Shown here: in pieces, positions 56,200-64,000 of the stretch
How the letters are laid out: every line of letters starts with the position of its first letter
Numbering within the stretch: position 1 is the stretch's first letter
NCBI RefSeq assembly: GCF_026210795.1
Contig: NC_089446.1
Location: forward strand, 1,178,001 to 1,242,000
Origin: Rhizophagus irregularis
Taxonomy: Eukaryota; Glomeromycota; Glomeromycetes; Glomerales; Glomeraceae
Reading direction: 5' to 3'
DNA: 64,000 bases
Program-made: the position numbers and the translations under genes
Notes under the pieces: model-generated
Told to the model about the DNA's origin: nothing
What the model saw: the letters and a program-made list of their open reading frames with translations, nothing else
The model's database searches: none

Positions 56200-59100
56200 T
56201 CATTCTTTCCTTGTAAAGACTTTTGCAGGCGTATAAATCGTTCTATTGCTTGACGCAAGATCTTTTCCAGTTAAAGGGAAATAACATAAATCAACGTACA
56301 AATTTTCATTATCGCTAAAATTTATTCCTTCCATAAATGATTTATTTACTTTAGCATTACACGGGACCCAAGCGTATTGAACAACAGGTTCTTGGACTTT
56401 CAATCTAAACCAAAATATCTTTACAAATTCCCGAATAATAGTTGCAGCCAAATTTTCAGAAGCAATTTTTTCTTGATCATCTTTGATAATACGTAATTCA
56501 TTCATAATATTATTTAATTGTTTTTTATGATAATCAATGAAAGGATGCTCATGAATAGTATCTCCAATAATATCACTGAATGCGTGGTTATTAAGAATTG
56601 AATAAATTTGCTGTCGTAATTTCGTTGATGCAAGAAGTGTTACTTCTTTATTTCCAGTACGTTGTTTTGAAATATTAGTTAATGAGATATATAATGCAGA
56701 TGTTTTATTGATTATATCTGATTCGAGATGATGATATTTTCCTGTTGTCGGTTGAAAATATTTTGTCGCGTATGAAAATATCGTTTCTATGATATGACGT
56801 TGCAACACTGCCTGAATAAGTAATCGATCATCTTTTTGATTCGTGATTTTGGTTGGACATTTATAAAGTAATAAAAGTTTTTTAACTTGTTCCATATTAA
56901 TGATGACATTTTGCTTTAAATCTGTTATATATTTTTTTAAATTATTATTTAAATCTGAAATATCATTATTTAAATCTGAAATATGATTTTGATTATCATC
57001 ATCTAATAATAATTCATTTTTTTCATTTTTTAATAATTCATTTTGTTGAATAAGATTTTCTAATTGATAATATAAATTAGAATTCTTTGCATCTAATTCT
57101 TCTTTCTCTTTTTCTAAATCTTGTATTTGATTTTCTTTCAATTCTAAAGATTGTCGTAATTGATCAATTTTTTCAATATATTGTTGATTAATATTATTAA
57201 TTTGATGCATTTCATTTTTTAATTTTTCATGTTGATTTGACTCTTCATTGTTTTTGTTCGTTAATTCTATATATTTTTCTTGTAAATTATCATATAATGA
57301 TTTATGATTATTATCATATTCATGAATATCATCTTGATGTTTTTTCTCAAGTTTCTTGATGGTATCAGAAGATTGAGTCTGAATATCATTTAGATGTTGT
57401 CCTTGTTCTTTATATTCATTCACTAAGTCATCATACTTTTTCTTTAAATTATCGTAGTTATTATTTGATTCTTGAATTTCTTCTTGGAATATTTTCTTTT
57501 CTTCTTCAAGTTTTTTAATGGTATCGAAAGATTGAATCTGCATTTCTTTTAGATCCTGTTTTTGTTCTTTATATTCTTCATTTTCATTCACTAAGTCATC
57601 ATATTTTTTCTTTAAATCATCATACAATGTTTTATACTCGTTTAAATTATTATTAGATTCTTGAATATCATCATGAAATTTTTTCTCAAGTTTCTTGACG
57701 GTATCAGAAGATTGAATCTGAACATCATTTAGACGTTGTTCTTTTTCTTTATATTCATTCACTAAGTCATCATACTTTTTCTTTAAATTATCGTAGTTAT
57801 TATTTGATTCTTGAATTTCTCCTTGGAATATTTTCTTTTCTTCTTCAAGTTTTTTAATGGTATCGAAAGATTGAATCTGCATTTCATTTAGATCCTGTTT
57901 TCGTTCTTTATATTCTTCGTTTTCATTCACTAAGTCATCATATTTTTTCTTTAAATCATCGTGCAATGTTTTATATTCATTTAAATTATTATTTGATTCT
58001 TGAATTTCTTCTTGAAATATTTTCTTTTCTTCTTCAAGCTTCTTAATGGTATCGGTAGATTGAATCTGAATATTATTTAGACGTTGTTCTTTTTCTTTAT
58101 ATTCTTCGTTTTCATTCACTAAGTCATCATATTTTTTCTTTAAATTATCGTGCAATGTTTTATATTCATTTAAATTATTATTTGATTCTTGAATTTCTTC
58201 TTGAAATATTTTCTTTTCTTCTTCAAGCTTCTTAATGGTATCGGTAAATTGAATCTGAATATTATTTAGACGTTGTTCTTTTTCTTTATATTCTTCGTTT
58301 TCATTCACTAAGTCATCATATTTTTTCTTTAAATTATCGTGCAATGTTTTATATTCATTTAAATTATTATTTGATTCTTGAATTTCTTCTTGGAATATTT
58401 TCTTTTCTTCTTCAAGTTTCATAATGGTATCAGAAAATTGAAACTGCATTTCATTTATATCCTGTTTTCGTTCTTTATATTTTTCGTTTTCATTCACTAA
58501 GTCATCATATTTTTTCTTTAAATTATTGAGCAATGTTTTATATTCATTTAAGTCATTATTTGATTCTTGAATTTCTTCTTGGAATTTGTTTTTTTCTTCT
58601 TCAAGTTTCTTAATGGTATCAGAAGATTTAATCTGAATATTATTTAAACGTTGTTCTTTTTCTTCATATTTATTCACTAATTCATCATATTTTTGCATTA
58701 AATTATCATATAATATTTTATATTCGTTTAAATTATTATTAGATTCATGAAACTCATCTTGAAACTTTTTCTTTTCCTCTTCGAGATTTTTGATAGTATC
58801 ATATGATTGTGTTAATTGAAACCGCATATTGTTGATATATGGCGCAGCACTCACTAACGCACCGCCATCGCTATTACGTTCAGGATCTTCATTAAAAAAA
58901 AAATAAAAAAGGTCAATGACAAATTTAATAAGAAAAAAGTAAAAAGATCAATTATTGTAATTAATATACGAAAAAAAATTTAATATACTCACCATAAATC
59001 CATTTCAACCCATATTGAACAGCTAATATATAATACATTTTTTTTTAAAAAAAAAAAAAGTTTGAGTTAAAAAAAAGTTAGAGTTAAAAAAAAAAATATG

Positions 59101-60965
59101 AATTAAAAAAATTTTGAATTAACAGTTTAAAATATGTAATAATGTTTACCTCCTTCCATAATGGAAGTAATAGGATTAGGTGGTACATAAGTAATTGGTA
59201 TTTTATTATTAAATTCTTGATTAATTCTTAATTTTAAATATTTTGATTCACTTAATATACCAATTAATAATAATAAATTACAATTATTATTATTTGAACG
59301 GTCAATTAATTTTAAAATCTTTTCTATAATTGGATCAAACATTGATTTAATATCTTCAAATTTTAATTTGATATTCCATTCAACTTTTCTCATATTATCA
59401 AGATATTTTTCATCACAATATTGTATTAAAGCGGGACAAAGTTCTAAAGGAAAAAAAAAAATATTCACGTTAATTTTTTTTATTAAATTATTGCTACAAA
59501 TATCACCAAGTGATGATCACCACTAACAAAATTAGCGTGGAAATTCTGGTACGGTGATGATCACCATCGGGTGAATTTTTCCAATCAAATATCAGATATA
59601 TTTAAAATATATCAACCATCTAATTCCAAATCGATAGGACGAAATTCTGATTGAATTCCCGTAAAATCCATTTTAACTTTTCTATAAAATTCTTTTAACA
59701 TATATTGAAGTTGATCATAATGATTTTCTTTAACAAGATTAATCGTAGTAGATCCAACTTTAAGTTCTAAAAATTTAAGAAATTCTTGATCTATGAAATT
59801 ATCACCACAATCATTTCTACTTCTTTCCGTCATTATATTTAATTCTTCATCTTCCAAGAAAAGAATAGTTGTTGAATCTATTGTATTATCTCCACAATCA
59901 ACCACCATAAATGTTTCTAATAAAATTATTAAAATTATTTAAAAATTAATATCGATCAGTAAAAATCCCGCATATTCCTAATCGACTGAAATTATTGATT
60001 GATTGATTACTTTACCGCCAACTGATAAATTCTCATTTAAAAATTTCATACAATGAATCGCAGCTGCTTCAGCTAGAAAAAAGATTTTTTTAAAAATCAA
60101 TTAATCAATTGAAAATAACATTTTGATGATTCAACCCTTCAAACTTACGCTCAGTTATAAATCTCAAATTTCGACTATATTGATCCTTCAATAATCCTGC
60201 TTTAAAAGCGCATTCTCTCATAATAGCAATTGAAGTATGATCAAATTCAACGGGAACCTAAAAGAAAATACACACACACACAATATATATAAGTTATATA
60301 AATTTTATTTTTCAAAAAAAAAACATATTTCAAGTACTTACCGTTAAAACGATTAAAACTTGATTATAAAAATCAATCCAATCATTTATTATAACATGTT
60401 TTATAATTTCACCCATTTCATGAAGATAATCAATAATAGCTTTTTTATAATCAAAACCATTTGGTAAAAAAGGTTTATTTTTCATTCTACTTAAATATAA
60501 TTTAAATAATTCAATAGGTTTTTTATTATTATCAATATTTTCTTTTAAAGCATTAAAACCCCATGATTGAACTTTTTCATATTTATCATCATATAATAAT
60601 ATTGTTGGAATTTTATATAATCCATAATATTCTTGCCATTCTGAATGTACAATAATAGTTTTAATTCTTTTATGTGCGTATGCGAAACCCTTAAAAGAAA
60701 AAAGAAAAAAGAAAATGGAAAGTTTTATATATAATATATTAATGACTTTATGAAATGAAATACGTTGTAAAAAAAATTACCGAATGAGTGGTTCCGAAAT
60801 CTAATTAAAGAAAAATATATTTTTATCATTAAATATTATTTTATATGAACTCGAATGAATAACGCGAATAAATAACGCGAATGAATAACGTGAATGAATA
60901 ACGCGAATGAATGTATTTTAAAACTTACCGATACCAACAACAACACGATAATCATAATATTCCAT
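56200..60965 (-). CDS. Hsp70-like ATPase domain fused to long coiled coil and ENLAATII domain
   Basis: Exons are 60929-60965, 60781-60800, 60342-60689, 60149-60257, 60016-60072, 59617-59916, 59150-59443, 58993-59022 and 56200-58886; total 3,882 nt, 1,293 residues. Exons 1-8 match the Hsp70-like genes at 2915 and 53443 in order, phase and nearly in length. After exon 8 (AVQYGLKWIY), the expected beta-domain exon is replaced by a 2.7-kb exon reading DPERNSDGGALVSAAPYINN. That exon continues into about 650 residues of coiled coil and the C-terminal ENLAATIIREFVK/FWFRLKVQEP domain. The phase across the junction is correct, the acceptor (TTTTTTTTAATGAAG) is good, and the coiled coil has no ATG at its start. 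ATPase motifs: DFGTTHS is kept, but phosphate-2 is VVDCGDNTIDST and the adenosine motif LLIGILSES. Two separate genes remain possible. Confidence 0.68.
57580..58510 (-). repeat. 189-bp (63-residue) tandem repeats inside the coiled-coil exon
   Basis: The phrase encoding KKKYDDLVNENE recurs at 57589, 57760, 57928, 58117, 58306 and 58495. The last three intervals are exactly 189 bp (63 codons, nine heptads), and the others are 168 and 171 bp (56 and 57 codons). Units carry EEEKKIFQEEIQESNNNLNE and EYKTLHDNLKKK. Confidence 0.85.
59507..59576. repeat. Small foldback with GGTGATGATCACC arms in intron 6
   Basis: ATCACCAAGTGATGATCACC at the left and GGTGATGATCACCATCGGGT at the right are inverted around a short centre within the intron 59444-59616 of the fused gene. 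The words recall the MULE-type end GGTGATTTCACC. No clear target duplication. Confidence 0.55.
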
Positions 60966-61963
60966 ATTTTAAACCGAAAAATGTGAAGAATTCAATATTG
61001 TATATCAGTATTGTATATATTGTATGTTTAAAAAAAAAATGGTTAAATCACATGATCAACGAAAACCGAAAATCTTTGTAGTGTATATTTTATATCATAT
61101 ATATATATGTATTCATTATCTAAATTTTTAAAATAAAATAAAATAAAAAATATATATCAGATATATAATTAAAAATTATTTTATTTAAATAAAAAAAAAA
61201 TAATAATAATTTAAGTTCTCTTTTCGAACAATTTCGAACAATCATTTTCATTTTCTATCATGCAAAAAGATTACAAAACAAGCTCTGAATGAAGAAAATC
61301 ATCACTTAAAATAAATTTTTTTTTTTCACGCATATCTTAAAATTCAATTGCCGATCCGCATGTGATGATGGATTTTTTCCTGAGTCAATTTTTTAATCAA
61401 TTTACTTTAAAATTTTTTGTTGAAAAAAAAAAATACTATAAAAACTTTAAAATTCCTAAACATTGTCAATTAGTCAAAATTTGGTAAATATTTTGAATAA
61501 ATTTGACGCCACCTTTTTTTTTTTTTCCTTATAAAAATTACCGGTTAGAAAAGCCTCAAATTTTATATTTACATGCATACTTTTACTGTATTAATACTGT
61601 ATATTCTTAATATATTCTTTTAAAAAAAAAAAATTAATTGAAAAAATACGGATTTTTTAAGTTAAAATAACTCAGCGAAAATAAATTTTAAAATGATCTG
61701 CGCCGCCACTAAAATCTATGGTTTTTTCAATTAGCCTATCGTTCACATGCGGACTAGTAATTAATGAACCTTTATTAGAATTTATGCATTATCAATTTCA
61801 AATATATATATATATACACTGTATAAATATACAACAATAATACTTATACGTAAATACGTAAATATTTTATATACACTATATTAATTTCCAATTTCACGTG
61901 CACAATCGAAGTTGTTCGTAAAAAAAATAAATTTTTTTTTAAAAATCTCACGCAAAGAGAATA
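60966..61963. promoter_or_regulatory. Divergent intergenic region between fused Hsp70 gene and coiled-coil gene
   Basis: About 1 kb separates the two divergent ATGs. It is very AT-rich with several (TA)n runs (near 61090 and 61805). No specific operator-like site was identified. The arrangement repeats that at 2312-2914. Confidence 0.45.
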
Positions 61964-64000
61964 ATGTCTCATATTGATCATATTGAAGATGTTTATTCAA
62001 AAAGGCCAATTTCGACAGATATGTATTTTAATCCAAGTAACGAACATGAAGACAATATAGACAATATGCAAATTCAACCTGATGATGATGATGATGCTCT
62101 ATGGTTGCAAAATGATAATTATAACGAACAATATTCGGATGATTCTTTTAATGTTATTAAACTTGAAGATGAAAATGAAATACTTAAAGATAAAATTATT
62201 AAACTTGAATATGAAAATGAAATACTTAAAGGTAAAATTCAAGAAACTAATGATAATTTTGACCAATTCAAAATATTATATAATGAATTAGACAATAATT
62301 ATAATATCTTGATAAATGAAAACAATAAATATCAAAACGAAATAAAATTGTATGAACAAAATATTGATGATTTACAAAAGAAATATGAAGATTTAACAAA
62401 TAAAACCAGTAAAGAACATAAAGAACATCAAATGATTATTAAAAAATTCAATGATATCAAAGAAACTGAAGGTCAACAATTACAAATCAAAATTGATTCA
62501 CAAGAGCAAAGAATTGATCAATTACAACAATCTTTGGAATTAAAAGATAATGAAATCCAAAATCTAAAAAATGAAAATGAAATACTTAAAGATAAAATTC
62601 AAGAAACTAATGATAATTTTGACCAATTCAAAATATTATATAATGAATTAGACAATAATTATAACATCTTGATAAATGAGAACAATAAATATCAAAACAA
62701 AATAAAATTGTATGAACAAAATATTGATGATTTACGAAAGAAATATGAAGATTTAAAAAATAAAACCAGTAAAGAACATAAAGAACATCAAATGATTATT
62801 AAAAAATTCAATGATACCAAAGAAACTGAATGTCAACAATTACAAATCAAAATTGATTCACAAGAGCAAAGAATTGATAAATTACAACAATATTTGGAAT
62901 TAAAAAATAATGAAATCCAAAATTTAAAAAATGAAAATGAAAAATTAAATAATAAAATTGAAAATTTAAATATTAAAAATGAAAATTTAGAGAATCAATT
63001 AAAAGATCTTTTTCAACAAAATTTATTATTAAAAGAAGAAGCACAATGTGCTATTATAACAGCAACAAATTTTGGTTTAAATGACGATTATCAAAAACTT
63101 AATATCAAACTTAACAAAGATATTTTATCATTACAAAATACTTTAGATAATTATGTTACAAATTTGAAATCTAATATAGATATTAATATAAATGAAGTAA
63201 AGGAACTTTTACTTAAATATGGATGTCAAACTGTGATTTCCGATAAAAAACCGAACAAATCACTTATCAGAGCTGTCTTACAACGTCACGTGCTTGAAGA
63301 AATACTTAAACAATCGGATTTCTATTTTACGTGTTCCAGTAAAGAACATCATTTAGAATCAAACATAATCTCTCAAACTACTTTATTGACTAACTTGATG
63401 AAAAAATTTCATAATGAACGACTTGGTGATAACGATTTAACTAATCTTATGTTGATAAGATTACGTCAACATGTTTATAACGCTCTTAGTATACGAGGAT
63501 TTAATAATATTAAACAATCTGATGGTGAAAATTCTAAACATAATTTTGTTGATATGATATCTAAAAAAATCAACGAAGTAATAAATAAATATCGTATAAT
63601 TAAAGATATTGAAGAGAACAATTACGTGAATGAAATGGCAGAAGATTTAGTTCGAAATGTCATTAAAACCTTTTATTTCCATTTGTTTATTCAAGAACCA
63701 ATAGCTCAATATCGTTGGATTAAAAATAACGAAAAGTTCAATAAATCTTACATGAAAGGTAGTTGGGACGAGGATAATGTTGAAAATATGGTTGTTGAAA
63801 TTTGTTCATTTCCTCTGATTTTTAAAACTTCTGATTCTGATGATTTTAAAGTTTTTACTCCTGCAAAAGTTTTACTACGTCAAGAAAATTCGATGAATGC
63901 AGAAAATAACGATGATGATAATGTTTCAATTTTCGAACAGACTAAACAAACTCTTCTGAACGTGATGGGACGTGATGGGAATAGTGGGTCTAGTGGATCG
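61964..64000 (+). CDS. Coiled-coil family protein, cut by right edge
   Basis: Open from the ATG at 61964 (MSHIDHIEDVYSKRP) to the last base, 679 codons without a stop, so the C-terminus lies outside. An acidic start (DDDDDALWLQND) precedes about 370 residues of Asn/Glu/Lys-rich coiled coil with a 120-residue tandem duplication. Next come the family's C-terminal blocks: KELLLKYGCQT, LIRAVLQRHVLEEI and KEHHLESNIISQT, then EMAEDLVRNVIKTFYFHLFI, QEPIAQYRWIKNN, VVEICSFPLIFKT and a Ser/Gly-rich tail. The core is more diverged than in the other three members (FYFHLFIQEP in place of FWFRLKVQEP). It is divergent from the fused Hsp70 gene. Confidence 0.8.
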   Translation, partial: MSHIDHIEDVYSKRPISTDMYFNPSNEHEDNIDNMQIQPDDDDDALWLQNDNYNEQYSDDSFNVIKLEDENEILKDKIIKLEYENEILKGKIQETNDNFDQFKILYNELDNNYNILINENNKYQNEIKLYEQNIDDLQKKYEDLTNKTSKEHKEHQMIIKKFNDIKETEGQQLQIKIDSQEQRIDQLQQSLELKDNEIQNLKNENEILKDKIQETNDNFDQFKILYNELDNNYNILINENNKYQNKIKLYEQNIDDLRKKYEDLKNKTSKEHKEHQMIIKKFNDTKETECQQLQIKIDSQEQRIDKLQQYLELKNNEIQNLKNENEKLNNKIENLNIKNENLENQLKDLFQQNLLLKEEAQCAIITATNFGLNDDYQKLNIKLNKDILSLQNTLDNYVTNLKSNIDININEVKELLLKYGCQTVISDKKPNKSLIRAVLQRHVLEEILKQSDFYFTCSSKEHHLESNIISQTTLLTNLMKKFHNERLGDNDLTNLMLIRLRQHVYNALSIRGFNNIKQSDGENSKHNFVDMISKKINEVINKYRIIKDIEENNYVNEMAEDLVRNVIKTFYFHLFIQEPIAQYRWIKNNEKFNKSYMKGSWDEDNVENMVVEICSFPLIFKTSDSDDFKVFTPAKVLLRQENSMNAENNDDDNVSIFEQTKQTLLNVMGRDGNSGSSGS
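62221..62940 (+). repeat. 360-bp tandem duplication in the coiled-coil gene
   Basis: Bases from about 62221 recur 360 bp later almost unchanged (for example AATACTTAAAG(G/A)TAAAATTC at 62221 and 62581; GAATTAGACAATAATTATAA in both). 360 bp equals 120 codons, so the frame and heptad register are kept apart from local phase shifts. The few differences imply a recent event. Confidence 0.88.

Overview
The window looks like accessory, repeat-rich nuclear DNA from a filamentous fungus, most likely an arbuscular mycorrhizal fungus (Glomeromycotina, Rhizophagus-like). The reasons are strong AT richness, short GT-AG introns (about 45-110 nt), several lineage-expanded families (Hsp70-like ATPases, coiled-coil proteins, a Crinkler-type N-terminal domain), MULE and Plavaka transposases, and TTAGGG-like repeats. 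The organism is inferred from gene content and not proven. No rRNA, tRNA gene or CRISPR array was seen.

Layout. 1-5.1 kb: the C-terminus of a coiled-coil family protein, a complete paralogue on the minus strand (878-2311) and, head-to-head with it, a nine-exon Hsp70-like gene (2915-5137). 5.1-8.8 kb: about four decayed tandem copies of that Hsp70 gene's 3' end, the first holding a SINE. 9.8-14.0 kb: a 4.1-kb Mutator-like element with 9-bp target duplications whose decayed transposase gene is interrupted by three palindromic MITEs. 14-17.2 kb: tandem arrays. 17.6-25.9 kb: a roughly 3-kb unit repeated three times, each carrying a different broken version of one five-exon gene; a fourth relative is at 30.9-32.3 kb. 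26.0-29.1 kb: a decayed Plavaka-type transposase gene. 32.5-34.5 kb: a 51-bp minisatellite. 34.9-40.1 kb: a Crinkler-like N-terminal protein, a broken SAM-like gene and a broken coiled-coil gene invaded by the same three MITE families. 40.7-50.5 kb: a small putative secreted protein and several unrecognised or decaying genes with mariner- and hAT-type elements. 51.2-53.4 kb: a second Hsp70-like gene with eroded ATPase motifs. 54.4-55.0 kb: an internally duplicated hydrophobic protein. 56.2-61.0 kb: a third Hsp70-like gene that appears to be spliced in frame to a long coiled-coil exon, head-to-head with another coiled-coil gene running off the right edge.

The most interesting signal is the repeated linkage of two modules. 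One is an Hsp70/actin-like ATPase domain. The other is a coiled coil ending in a conserved, unrecognised C-terminal domain (core motif ENLAATII, then FWFRLKVQEP). They sit divergently at both ends of the window, and at 56.2-61.0 kb they appear fused into one predicted 1,293-residue protein. The spliced exons add up to an exact multiple of three. The three ATPases range from motif-intact to badly degraded. This suggests a chaperone-derived family in which some members are regulatory or scaffolding pseudo-ATPases; that functional reading is inference.
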